From Bacteroidia bacterium (lineage in GTDB: Bacteria > Bacteroidota > Bacteroidia > M30B66), in assembly GCA_019695235.1 (NCBI GenBank), contig JAIBAI010000006.1:1-64000 (forward strand): DNA of 64,000 nt, read 5' to 3'. Made by a program: the position numbers and the translations under genes. Numbering within the stretch: position 1 is the stretch's first letter; each line of letters starts with the position of its first letter. The notes under the pieces were generated by a model. The model worked only from the letters and a program-made list of their open reading frames with translations. It had not been told where the DNA came from and searched no databases. Positions 25,938 through 34,209 of the stretch are shown in pieces.

Positions 25938-28634
25938 ATGAAAATTAAAATAGGCATTTTATTCGGAGGTCGTTCGAAAGAACGCGAAATATCATTTGCA
26001 GGTGGCCGTACCGTTTACGATAACCTGAGCAAAAGCCTCTTCGAAGCCATCCCAATTTTTGTTGATAGTTTCAATAATCTGATTCTTCTTGATTGGGAAT
26101 ATATTTACAAAGGAAGCATTCGTGATTTCTACCCCTATCCTGATACCGTCACAGACAAAAATGGTGTATTTCAAGTATATGCAGAATCATTGGCAGAAGA
26201 TGATACCTCACTTCAGGAGCAGTTAATTAACCGCATCGGCAAGAAAATATTGGCCGAAGAACTAAAAAGCAAAATTGATTTTGCATTCCTGTGTTTGCAC
26301 GGTCCATACGGGGAAGACGGTCGCATCCAGGGCTTGCTTGAACATTTTCAAATTCCGTATTCCGGTAGTGGCATTCTCCCAAGCGCCATAGGTATCAATA
26401 AAGTGGTGCAAAAAAAACTCATGAGCAGCGCCGGTTTTAATACCCCTGCTTTTACTTGCTTAAGCAGAAAAAACTGGCTTGCTGCAGAATATGCGCTCCC
26501 GAAAAATATTTTGAATGAAATTCAATCTTCAATAAAATTCCCCTGCGTTGTAAAAGCACCTACGCAAGGCTCATCTATAGGGGTAAGTGTTGTAAATACA
26601 CCCGAACAGCTGCCTGCCGCCATTGATAAAAGCTTTTTTGTACGCCGGATAACAGGAAATGACTGGCTTCAAATGTCAGAAGACCTTCGCGTTGATTGGG
26701 TACGCACTACCGTTGATATTCGTGAGGGTATTGGGATACCTCTTTTGCTCAATACAAAAAAAATTACACACCCACTCACTTTGTTGCAGGCAATGACAGC
26801 ATTGGCCCGTGAAAATCCGGGGCAGATGATGTTACTTGAATCTTTAGATGCAGAAAGTGAGGTAATAATTGAGTCGTTTATCGAGGGCAAAGAATTTTCT
26901 TCTATCGTAATTGATGGCCCGCAAGGTAAGCCCGTTTGTTTGCCTCCGACCGAAATTAGAAAAGGCAAAGAGGTCTTTGATTACCGCTCTAAGTACCTCC
27001 CGGGCTTATCACGCAAAATCACACCCATCCAACTTCCGGATGAACAAATTCAAAAAATCAGAAGCACTTGTGAAGCCTTATATGATGCTTTGGGTTTTGG
27101 TGTTTACGCTCGGATTGACGGGTTCATTACAGCCAGTGGCGAGATCTTCCTGAACGACCCTAATACCACTTCGGGAATGATGCCCAGCTCGTTTTTCTTC
27201 CACCAGGCTGCCGAAATAGGGCTTAACCCATCTCAGTTCATTACATTTATAATTTACACATCTCTTTGGCGGCGTGCCGAAGAGTTTCGTTTTAATGGTG
27301 TAGTAGAACCGTTATTGATCCGGTTCGACCAACTGCTTGATAACCAGCATGCTGACGAGAAGAGGCGCCGGCGGATAGCAGTTGTCTTTGGCGGGTACTC
27401 TTCAGAACGGCATATCTCAGTAGAAAGTGGAAGAAATGTTTATGAAAAGCTCTCATCTTCCACAATCTATGAACCGGTTCCTTTGTTTCTCAGTGGTAAT
27501 GATGCACAACACGTTTTGCATACAATCCCGCTGAACCTGATGCTAAAAGACAATGCAGATGATATTCTTGAGAAAATTATGCATTATTCAGTACATCCCG
27601 TTATTGAGCAAATTATTCAACAATGCGAAGTAATAACCAAAAAATTTGGTGATACCGGTAATTTGAAACCCCCAAGATCTATTGAGTACGATGAGCTAAC
27701 ACAATCAGTTGATGAAGTATTTATTGCCCTTCACGGGCGCCCGGGTGAAGACGGAGCCCTGCAAAGAAAATTAGATCATGTTGGCATACCCTATAACGGC
27801 TCAGGTGCCGAAAGTTCGGCTGTAACCATTGATAAATTTAAAACCAATGAAATACTGAAAAGCCATGGTATGCTTGTTGCCGAGCACATGATTGTTACAC
27901 AGAACGACTGGCAACAAGACCCTAAAAGTGCATTACAACGCATTCACAGCATTGGCTATCCTGTGATTGCCAAACCGGTTGATGACGGGTGCAGCTCAGC
28001 AGTGAAGAAAATTCGGAATGATGCAGAATTAAATGCATTTGCACAATTAATTTTCCGGCAATCAGAAGTATTTGACCAACAGGCAAGTAGCGTTTTGCAT
28101 ATAAAACCAAAAGAAGAATTTCCAATGAAAAAACAGTTTCTGGTCGAAGCACTAATTGATGCTGACGGAGCAGAAACTTTCCTCGAAATTACAGGAGGTT
28201 TGCTTACCCGTTTGAGCCCTTCTGGAGAATTGATTTATGAGGTGTTTGAAGCATCTGAAGCCCTATCTGAAGGTGAAGTATTATCTCTGGAAGAGAAATT
28301 TCTTGCCGGTCAGGGTCAGAATATAACTCCCGCCCGCTATGCTAAAGACCCAATACGCCGTCAGGAAATCTCAAATATTGTAAAACAGCAACTTGAAAAA
28401 GCAGCTCGCGTACTGAACATACAGGGATACGCACGCATTGATGCTTTTGTGAGAGTCAGAAAAACCGGAGCTGTTGAAGTTATCTTCATAGAGGTAAATT
28501 CGCTGCCAGGCATGACGCCCGCTACCTGCATCTTCCATCAATGTGCACTTAATGGGTATAAACCTTACGATTTTATTGAAAAAATAATGAATTTTGCCAC
28601 AGATGCCGCTAAAGCAAGGCAACAACCGGCTTAA
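25938..28634 (+). CDS. ddl: Tandem D-alanine--D-alanine ligase fusion
   Basis: An 898-residue protein made of two complete ATP-grasp D-Ala ligase modules in one frame: about residues 1-455 and 478-885, joined by a short basic linker (K-R-R-R-R at 475-479). Module 1 has G-G-R-S-K-E, H-G-P-Y-G-E-D-G (121-128), G-S-S-I-G-V-S, omega-loop Lys352-Tyr353, R-I-D (392-394) and D-P-N in place of E-x-N (407-409). It also carries about 65 extra residues between the Gly-rich loop and the next Glu. Module 2 has G-G-Y-S-S-E, H-G-R-P-G-E-D-G, G-C-S-S-A-V, Lys787-Phe788, R-I-D (833-835) and E-V-N-S-L-P-G-M-T (852-860). Normal Ddl is a homodimer of about 300-360 residues that makes the D-Ala-D-Ala end of lipid II. 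Here a fused pseudo-dimer with two different active sites is likely. No other ddl is in the window. Confidence 0.9.
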   Translation: MKIKIGILFGGRSKEREISFAGGRTVYDNLSKSLFEAIPIFVDSFNNLILLDWEYIYKGSIRDFYPYPDTVTDKNGVFQVYAESLAEDDTSLQEQLINRIGKKILAEELKSKIDFAFLCLHGPYGEDGRIQGLLEHFQIPYSGSGILPSAIGINKVVQKKLMSSAGFNTPAFTCLSRKNWLAAEYALPKNILNEIQSSIKFPCVVKAPTQGSSIGVSVVNTPEQLPAAIDKSFFVRRITGNDWLQMSEDLRVDWVRTTVDIREGIGIPLLLNTKKITHPLTLLQAMTALARENPGQMMLLESLDAESEVIIESFIEGKEFSSIVIDGPQGKPVCLPPTEIRKGKEVFDYRSKYLPGLSRKITPIQLPDEQIQKIRSTCEALYDALGFGVYARIDGFITASGEIFLNDPNTTSGMMPSSFFFHQAAEIGLNPSQFITFIIYTSLWRRAEEFRFNGVVEPLLIRFDQLLDNQHADEKRRRRIAVVFGGYSSERHISVESGRNVYEKLSSSTIYEPVPLFLSGNDAQHVLHTIPLNLMLKDNADDILEKIMHYSVHPVIEQIIQQCEVITKKFGDTGNLKPPRSIEYDELTQSVDEVFIALHGRPGEDGALQRKLDHVGIPYNGSGAESSAVTIDKFKTNEILKSHGMLVAEHMIVTQNDWQQDPKSALQRIHSIGYPVIAKPVDDGCSSAVKKIRNDAELNAFAQLIFRQSEVFDQQASSVLHIKPKEEFPMKKQFLVEALIDADGAETFLEITGGLLTRLSPSGELIYEVFEASEALSEGEVLSLEEKFLAGQGQNITPARYAKDPIRRQEISNIVKQQLEKAARVLNIQGYARIDAFVRVRKTGAVEVIFIEVNSLPGMTPATCIFHQCALNGYKPYDFIEKIMNFATDAAKARQQPA

Positions 28635-28642
28635 ATCAAATT

Positions 28643-29443
28643 ATGTCGCTAAGGGAATTTATTAAATCCGGGTCTTTTTGGAAACATACCGCATTGGCGG
28701 CAGGGTCTGTCCTGCTTTTTCTTTTGGGATGCTTCCTGTTCCTTGATTTCTTTACCCTGCACAATGAGTACATGGAGGTGCCTGATTTTAAAGGGGTCTA
28801 TACACGTGACCTGGATAAATTTGTTTCTGGTAAAGACATTGAGTATGAGATTGTTGATTCGGTGTACAATGACAAACTACCTAAGGGCTCGGTGGTTGAC
28901 CAGGAACCAAAAGCTGCCGCGACTGTAAAACAAGGGAGAACGATTTATCTGACAGTGAATGCAAGGGTCAATAAAAAGGTAGCCATGCCGAATCTTATTG
29001 ACCTTTCACTCCGTCAGGCAAAGTCATTGCTTGAATCCTATGGCCTGCAAGTAGGTCGCCTGACATACGTGGAAGGCCTGCCACCAATTATGCACCAAAA
29101 CTTTCAGGGCAAGCCAATCGCCCCAAATACCCAGATAGACGTAGGTTCTTCTATTGACCTGGTACTTGGCCTGGGAAATAAAAACAGCCTGATTGCTGTG
29201 CCTGAACTTTTCGGGATGACCCTCAGCGAAGTGCGCTCAGTACTCCTTTCTGCCAACCTTTCTTTAGGTATGGTAAATAAGGATGAAACAGCTTCCGATA
29301 CTTTGTATGCAAGAGTATTCAGGCAAGCACCACAACCCAATAGTACAGATGGCTTATATGAAGGTGCCAGGGTAAATATTTGGCTCACCGGCTCAGAAGA
29401 AGTACTCGAATCAGAAAGCAAACAAAACATTCAAATTGAATAA
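28643..29443 (+). CDS. Membrane-anchored triple PASTA-domain protein
   Basis: A 266-residue protein with a short cytoplasmic tail, one membrane helix (about residues 16-36) and three successive PASTA domains: about 42-112 (M-E-V-P-D-F-K-G), 113-183 (A-M-P-N-L-I-D-L-S-L-R-Q-A) and 186-255 (A-V-P-E-L-F-G-M-T-L-S-E-V). PASTA domains bind peptidoglycan stem peptides. No kinase domain is attached, unlike PknB-type proteins. It starts eight bases after the Ddl fusion and overlaps the next gene by eight bases. Clustering with a D-Ala ligase and an RluD-type enzyme is familiar from Bacteroidota genomes. Confidence 0.88.
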   Translation: MSLREFIKSGSFWKHTALAAGSVLLFLLGCFLFLDFFTLHNEYMEVPDFKGVYTRDLDKFVSGKDIEYEIVDSVYNDKLPKGSVVDQEPKAAATVKQGRTIYLTVNARVNKKVAMPNLIDLSLRQAKSLLESYGLQVGRLTYVEGLPPIMHQNFQGKPIAPNTQIDVGSSIDLVLGLGNKNSLIAVPELFGMTLSEVRSVLLSANLSLGMVNKDETASDTLYARVFRQAPQPNSTDGLYEGARVNIWLTGSEEVLESESKQNIQIE

Positions 29444-31280
29444 AATTTATTTAATAACACTCTTACTTTCATTGTGTATCCATACTTCTGGGTCGCAACT
29501 GAATGCACAGGTTTTTACAGCACCATTGGGCTCGTACAGCACATTTGAACATGATAGCCCTCAGCGTGTAGTGCGCAGTGATCACGATACCCTCAATCTG
29601 CCTTTTATTGACGATTTTTCATACAATGGCCCCAAGCCTAATCCTGCAAAATGGATTGATGGAGGAACATTTGTAAATGCCGATTTCCCAATAAACCCGC
29701 CAAGTTGGGGGGTGGCTACTTTCGATGGTATTAGTGCATCCGGACAGCCGTACAGCAATGTACTAAGTCATGGAGCTGCTGATACCCTGACTTCTTTACC
29801 TATCCATTTAGCCTACAGCCCTGCTGATTCAATCTACCTGAGCTTCGCACTGCAACCAAAAGGGCGTGGAAACTTTCCCGAATATGTTGATACTTTCCTG
29901 CTCGAATTTAAAGTGCCCTCTGATACCGCCTGGCGCTGGATTTGGAGCTCAAAGGGAGAAGACTTTCCCCAAACTGATCGCCCCTTCAGAAAGGTGATGA
30001 TTCCAATAAATGACACCGCTTTTTTGAAGCATGGTTTTCAGTTCAGGTTTAGAAACTTTGCCCAGCTGAACGGAGCATGGGACCACTGGCACCTTGATTA
30101 TGTCAGACTCGATAAAGGCCGCTTTGCAAATGACACCCTGCTAATGGATTTTGCCTTTATGTATCGTGGCAAAAGCCTGCTAAATACGTACCAATCCATC
30201 CCTTTAAGTCATTTTTTAACTTCACCTGTAAGCCGTATGTCGGAGACTTTTGATATGGCATTGGTAAACAATACAATTGCACCTGCTACCAAATATTATG
30301 GCTACGAATTCTATAACCAGTTTGGACAGCAAGTGGATATGATAAGCCATAAAATTAAAGGCCCTATCCCTGCCCAACAGGAGTTCATCATGACCGAGCC
30401 TACAAAATACACCTATGGCGACCCTGGCCAGTCTTACCAATACGCTACGTATCAACTGGTACACATGCTCAATGAAAACAATGGTGATGTGATTCCTCAA
30501 AATGATACTACAAGTTATTTCCAGGTGCTGAGTAATTATTATGCGCTCGATGATGGTACTGCAGAAGAACGCATCGGACTTGAAAACGAGCAAGGGGGCT
30601 TCATTGCACAGCGTTTTGAAACTTTCCTGGGCGATACCCTGAAAGCGATTCAGTATTTCTTCAATGCTGTGAACGACGGGCAGATTGACCGCCCCTTTTA
30701 CCTTGCTGTATGGAGTGCCGGAAATAACAGCCCCGGAGCGCTGCTATATAGCCAGGGCCCTGTTCAGCCTTCTGTGAATGGATGGAATAAATTTACGAGT
30801 TACCCGCTTGACCAGCCCTTATTCCTGCCAGCAGGTTCGTATTATTTTGGCTGGATGCAGGAAAATGGCACCTCACTCAATCTGGGCCTTGACAGAAACA
30901 TCACCAGCAACGAGCGCATCTACTACAACCATACCGGCTCCTGGTTCAATTTTAACGCGCAATCAGGTACGCTCATGCTTAGACCTATGTTCCAAAAAGC
31001 AGAGGATACTTATGTTAACATCAGTTCACCTGAACCCCAATCAGGAACTTACCGTATTTTCCCCAATCCTTCAACCAGTTCGTTTAGGATAAGTACCGAA
31101 ACGCATGAGAAATTGCATGTCGGAATATATGATCAAACAGGAAGAAGGTTACTGTCAATACCCAATTACTTGCCTGAGGAAAAAATAAGCACAGATGCAC
31201 TCTCAACAGGGGTATATTTGGTGACGGTGGGTAATGGCATACACCAGCAGGTACTGCGTTTAACGGTTGTAAAGCCATGA
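29436..31280 (+). CDS. Secreted protein with type A T9SS sorting domain
   Basis: A 614-residue protein with a signal peptide (about residues 3-24, cleavage near L-N-A-Q), a beta-rich body and a C-terminal domain of about 75 residues. That domain matches the type A T9SS signal: Y-R-I-F-P-N-P-S, then V-G-I-Y-D-Q-T-G-R-R-L and S-T-G-V-Y-L-V-T-V, ending in a Lys-rich tip. It should be exported across the outer membrane by the PorKLMN/PorUV machinery and anchored or released. The body (about residues 50-230) looks jellyroll-like, but I recognise no enzyme motif. The start is TTG overlapping the PASTA gene by eight bases. No ATG is available before the signal peptide. The end overlaps the rluD-like gene by four bases. 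Confidence 0.85.
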   Translation: MNKIYLITLLLSLCIHTSGSQLNAQVFTAPLGSYSTFEHDSPQRVVRSDHDTLNLPFIDDFSYNGPKPNPAKWIDGGTFVNADFPINPPSWGVATFDGISASGQPYSNVLSHGAADTLTSLPIHLAYSPADSIYLSFALQPKGRGNFPEYVDTFLLEFKVPSDTAWRWIWSSKGEDFPQTDRPFRKVMIPINDTAFLKHGFQFRFRNFAQLNGAWDHWHLDYVRLDKGRFANDTLLMDFAFMYRGKSLLNTYQSIPLSHFLTSPVSRMSETFDMALVNNTIAPATKYYGYEFYNQFGQQVDMISHKIKGPIPAQQEFIMTEPTKYTYGDPGQSYQYATYQLVHMLNENNGDVIPQNDTTSYFQVLSNYYALDDGTAEERIGLENEQGGFIAQRFETFLGDTLKAIQYFFNAVNDGQIDRPFYLAVWSAGNNSPGALLYSQGPVQPSVNGWNKFTSYPLDQPLFLPAGSYYFGWMQENGTSLNLGLDRNITSNERIYYNHTGSWFNFNAQSGTLMLRPMFQKAEDTYVNISSPEPQSGTYRIFPNPSTSSFRISTETHEKLHVGIYDQTGRRLLSIPNYLPEEKISTDALSTGVYLVTVGNGIHQQVLRLTVVKP

Positions 31281-32317
31281 TAAATGCAGATGAAGATGAC
31301 GACCTGATTCAACAGGATTTTGACCAGGAATTATACGAACATTACCGCATTACGGTAGACAAAGGCCAGGAACTGCTCCGAATAGACAAGTTCCTGATGA
31401 ACCGCCTTGAATCAACCTCCAGAAACCGCATTCAGAATACCGCCCTGGCAGGCAATGTGCTGGTCAACCAAAAGTCAGTTAAATCAAACTACCGCGTTAA
31501 ACCGGGCGATGTTATTTCGGTTGTCTTCGCACACCCCCCGCGTGACCGTGAAATCATCCCTGAAAACATCCCAATCAATATCGTTTATGAAGACGAAGAC
31601 CTGGTGGTGATTAATAAAGATGCCGGACTTGTAGTACATCCCGGATACGGCAATTATACGGGCACCCTGGTAAATGCGATGGCATATCATTTCCAACACC
31701 TGCCATTGTACCAGAATAATCAACCCCGACCCGGCCTGGTACACCGGCTCGACAAAGATACATCAGGTATCATGGTGGTCGCCAAGAACGAATTTGCAAT
31801 GGCTCATCTGGCAAGGCAATTCTACGAGAGAACCTCCCGGCGTCTATATGTGGCAATGATTTGGGGCGAACCCAAAGAAGAAAATGGTACCATTACCGGA
31901 AACCTGGGACGGGATGTTCGTGACCGGAAAATGATGGCTGTTTACGCTGATCCATCACAGGGGAAGCATGCTGTTACCCATTACCGGATGCTTAAGTCTT
32001 TTGGATTTGTTTCAATGGTCGAATGTAAACTTGAAACCGGGCGTACCCATCAGATTCGTGCACACATGAAACATATAGGCCATCCCTTATTTAATGATAG
32101 CCTTTATGGTGGGAAACAAATCTTAAAAGGCACACGGAGTGCTTCCTACCGTCAGTTTATTGAAAACTGCTTTGAACTTATCCCAGGTCAGGCGCTGCAT
32201 GCAAAATCTTTGGGTTTTGCGCACCCCACATCAGGCAAAGAAATGTTCTTCGATTCTGATTTACCGGATGGTTTTGCGCAACTGGTAGATAAGTGGGAAC
32301 GTTTCAGACCCTCATAG
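31277..32317 (+). CDS. rluD: RluD-family 23S rRNA pseudouridine synthase
   Basis: A 346-residue RluA/RluD-type pseudouridine synthase. An N-terminal S4 RNA-binding domain (about residues 30-95: L-R-I-D-K-F-L-M-N-R-L...S-R-N-R-I-Q) is followed by the catalytic domain with H-R-L-D-K-D-T-S-G, where Asp159 is the nucleophile. G-R-T-H-Q-I-R-A-H-M motif lies near residues 255-264. The S4 domain and length fit RluD, but RluA, RluC and RluD paralogues cannot be separated safely by eye. The ATG overlaps the stop of the T9SS protein gene by four bases. Confidence 0.9.
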   Translation: MINADEDDDLIQQDFDQELYEHYRITVDKGQELLRIDKFLMNRLESTSRNRIQNTALAGNVLVNQKSVKSNYRVKPGDVISVVFAHPPRDREIIPENIPINIVYEDEDLVVINKDAGLVVHPGYGNYTGTLVNAMAYHFQHLPLYQNNQPRPGLVHRLDKDTSGIMVVAKNEFAMAHLARQFYERTSRRLYVAMIWGEPKEENGTITGNLGRDVRDRKMMAVYADPSQGKHAVTHYRMLKSFGFVSMVECKLETGRTHQIRAHMKHIGHPLFNDSLYGGKQILKGTRSASYRQFIENCFELIPGQALHAKSLGFAHPTSGKEMFFDSDLPDGFAQLVDKWERFRPS

Positions 32318-32339
32318 TAAACCCAATGAGGCAGTCAAC

Positions 32340-32873
32340 TTAACGCTTTGACTGAACCCGGGGCAGGACAAATCGAATCCAGACGAGCCACATAAGGAAA
32401 ATGAGTACATATATAATGTAGTTAAACAAATCGTGTTGTTCAACCTGCATGATATATCCGGTATTAAATCCGGTAATGGCAACCCAGGCAATTCGACCTG
32501 CATTCATGAGCATAATCAGCAGCATCCCCAGTGGGATAAACCATGCCTTTGTCTTAAGCGGGCCTGGATATGACATTATCAGTGAAGCAAAAGCATAGCT
32601 AATGCCAAAGCCTACACAGTGATTGCCAATAATTATACCATAAGACCCAATGATTGCAATAGAGCGGTAGTCATTTACCAGTTCATAACCACTAATGTGG
32701 AGCATCAATATACTCAGCTCCCTAACCCCAATTAAAAATAAATGATAACAGAACTGCCAGGCACGGGCAAATAATTCAACATTATGTGAAAGCCAGCTAT
32801 CTGCAAATAACCAAAAAAAATAAAACGCGGCTAACTTTAAAAGGAATCGGTTTATTTCCTTAATACCGCCCAC
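32340..32873 (-). CDS. Exosortase/archaeosortase-family transpeptidase
   Basis: A 177-residue polytopic membrane protein with about five hydrophobic helices. The putative catalytic triad of the exosortase family is present: Cys86 in G-N-H-C-V-G-F, Arg127 in L-M-N-A-G-R-I, and His147 in E-Q-H-D-L-F-N-Y. A conserved P-G-P-x-x-x-K-x-W-F-I-P-x-G loop lies between the Cys and Arg. It is shorter than EpsH-type exosortases but similar to the compact Bacteroidota forms. These enzymes cleave proteins at short C-terminal motifs (PEP-CTERM and relatives) in the inner membrane. It begins with GTG two bases after the stop of the PID-CTERM-like gene, the obvious substrate. I cannot assign it to a numbered Xrt subtype with certainty. 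Confidence 0.8.
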   Translation of the reverse strand: MGGIKEINRFLLKLAAFYFFWLFADSWLSHNVELFARAWQFCYHLFLIGVRELSILMLHISGYELVNDYRSIAIIGSYGIIIGNHCVGFGISYAFASLIMSYPGPLKTKAWFIPLGMLLIMLMNAGRIAWVAITGFNTGYIMQVEQHDLFNYIIYVLIFLMWLVWIRFVLPRVQSKR

Positions 32874-32875
32874 AA

Positions 32876-33094
32876 TTAAAGATTTTTATCTTCTTCTTTT
32901 TCTTTATCCGCTTTGCGCACTTTGTAATTGTCGTACAAATGCTTGGCTCCATAACCAGCTCCCATTGCAACTACAAGCAATAAACCTTGGTCAATTGGTA
33001 AAATAAAGGGCGTTGGAGGGGGTACTCCGGCAAATAAATGACTCGATGCTGATGCAAAAAGAATTAGGCTTAGTGTTAGGGAGAGATTCTTCAT
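32876..33094 (-). CDS. Small PID-CTERM-like sorting-signal protein
   Basis: A 72-residue protein consisting almost entirely of sorting signals. It has an N-terminal signal peptide (about residues 1-22, cleavage after F-A-G), then a Pro-rich stretch V-P-P-P-T-P-F-I-L. The motif P-I-D (33-35), a hydrophobic helix rich in Gly and Ala (37-50, ending G-A-G-Y-G-A), a basic patch (K-H-L-Y-D-N-Y-K-V-R-K) and an acidic tail follow. The order motif, helix, basic cluster is that of PEP-CTERM signals. I recall an equivalent 'PID-CTERM' class in Bacteroidota. Only about 10 residues would remain between the signal peptide and the P-I-D motif. It is the first gene of a two-gene unit with the exosortase and has a good promoter. 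Confidence 0.75.
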   Translation of the reverse strand: MKNLSLTLSLILFASASSHLFAGVPPPTPFILPIDQGLLLVVAMGAGYGAKHLYDNYKVRKADKEKEEDKNL

Positions 33095-33128
33095 TATGAT
33101 AATTATATGCCCAGTTTATTTCCTTATG

Positions 33129-33159
33129 CAAATTTATACCTAAAAATTGAATTAACCAA
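33129..33159 (-). promoter_or_regulatory. Promoter of the PID-CTERM/exosortase unit
   Basis: On the minus strand, TTG (33159-33157) is followed after 20 bases by TAAATTTG (33136-33129), a full TAnnTTTG match. The predicted start near 33122 gives a leader of about 28 bases to the ATG at 33094. Confidence 0.5.
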
Positions 33160-33264
33160 GCGGGGTCGATATTTTTTTTTACACAAAATTAATAAACATT
33201 ACATAAATCTTACATCAGTGAAATGTAATTCATCAGCCAAATGAAACCACTAATTTTCCTAAGT

Positions 33265-34173
33265 CTATTGTGTGTCATGTGCTTGTACTTGAGTAGCCCC
33301 AGGCTTCTCCAATGCAGCTTTGAGCTCACGGGAGGTTTGCCGTGAGCCATCATGACTCCATCCAGGCGGACCGAAAACATACATGAACGAACTTTTCAAA
33401 TCAGGTGCATGCCGTACATCTTTCACAATCTGTACCCATTCTGCAAAAACTACCTTCATCAAATTATTTTCCTCCTGGTGCTTTGTCAAACCATATACTA
33501 CCGGCTCCTGATCATCCTCAGGTGTAAAAGTGCCAAATATCCTGTCCCAGATGATGAGTACCATCCCCATATTGCGGTCAAGGTACTTTGGGTTTGAGGC
33601 ATGATGTACACGGTGATGTGATGGCGTTACAAAGAAAAACTCAAATACCGGATGCAGCTTCCCAACAAGCTTGGTATGTACCCAAAAGCCATAAACCTGA
33701 CATAAAGCATACATGAATACAATGTCAAATGCTTCAAAACCAAACAATGCCAGGGGGGCATAAAAAATAAAGCGGTAAAAAGGCTGAAATACAGATGAGC
33801 GGATAGCAACTGTAAAATTGAACTGCTCACTTGAATGATGGGTCACATGCGAGGCCCAGAAAAAACGCACGTAATGGTCGGTATAATGCAAAAAGTAATA
33901 AGCCAAATCCTGAGCCAGGAATAGCAGCACCCAATAAACCCAGTCTTTTGAAGCAAAACTTATAAATGCGAATTGTTGAATCCAGGCTAAAATTAGCAAG
34001 GTTACCCCCCTGAATAACAGATCGTTCAAAAAGTTCCAGGTGGTACATGCCAGGTTGATGAAGGTATCACCCTTGGTGTAGAGTGAACGCTTATGGTAAT
34101 GGCTATAAATTAATTCACCTATGATGAGGAGCGCCATCAAGGGAGTTGAATACAGTAAGAGCAGACTTTCCAC
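33265..34173 (-). CDS. Sterol desaturase / fatty acid hydroxylase family protein
   Basis: A protein of 302 residues with about five membrane segments and the three histidine clusters of the di-iron fatty acid hydroxylase superfamily: H-Y-T-D-H, H-V-T-H-H-S-S and S-H-H-R-V-H-H-A. Members hydroxylate or desaturate lipids such as carotenoids, sterols or acyl chains. The substrate cannot be told here. The start is uncertain: GTG at 34173 gives M-E-S-L-L-L-L-Y-S, which looks like the family N-terminus. A TTG at 34194 adds seven residues. A TAnnTTTG match (34185-34178, minus strand) would place transcription start almost on the GTG. The hydrophilic tail (about the last 45 residues) is not part of the conserved domain. 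It lies downstream of glpD on the same strand. Confidence 0.85.
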   Translation of the reverse strand: MESLLLLYSTPLMALLIIGELIYSHYHKRSLYTKGDTFINLACTTWNFLNDLLFRGVTLLILAWIQQFAFISFASKDWVYWVLLFLAQDLAYYFLHYTDHYVRFFWASHVTHHSSEQFNFTVAIRSSVFQPFYRFIFYAPLALFGFEAFDIVFMYALCQVYGFWVHTKLVGKLHPVFEFFFVTPSHHRVHHASNPKYLDRNMGMVLIIWDRIFGTFTPEDDQEPVVYGLTKHQEENNLMKVVFAEWVQIVKDVRHAPDLKSSFMYVFGPPGWSHDGSRQTSRELKAALEKPGATQVQAHDTQ

Positions 34174-34209
34174 GCTGCAAAAATAGAAAAGCAAAAACTT
34201 ATTCGGCTC

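Noticed and set aside
25938-28634. Tandem Ddl as an assembly duplication or readthrough error
   Set aside because: The two halves are diverged throughout, keep separate complete motif sets and are in frame with a short linker. A recent artefact would give near-identical copies.
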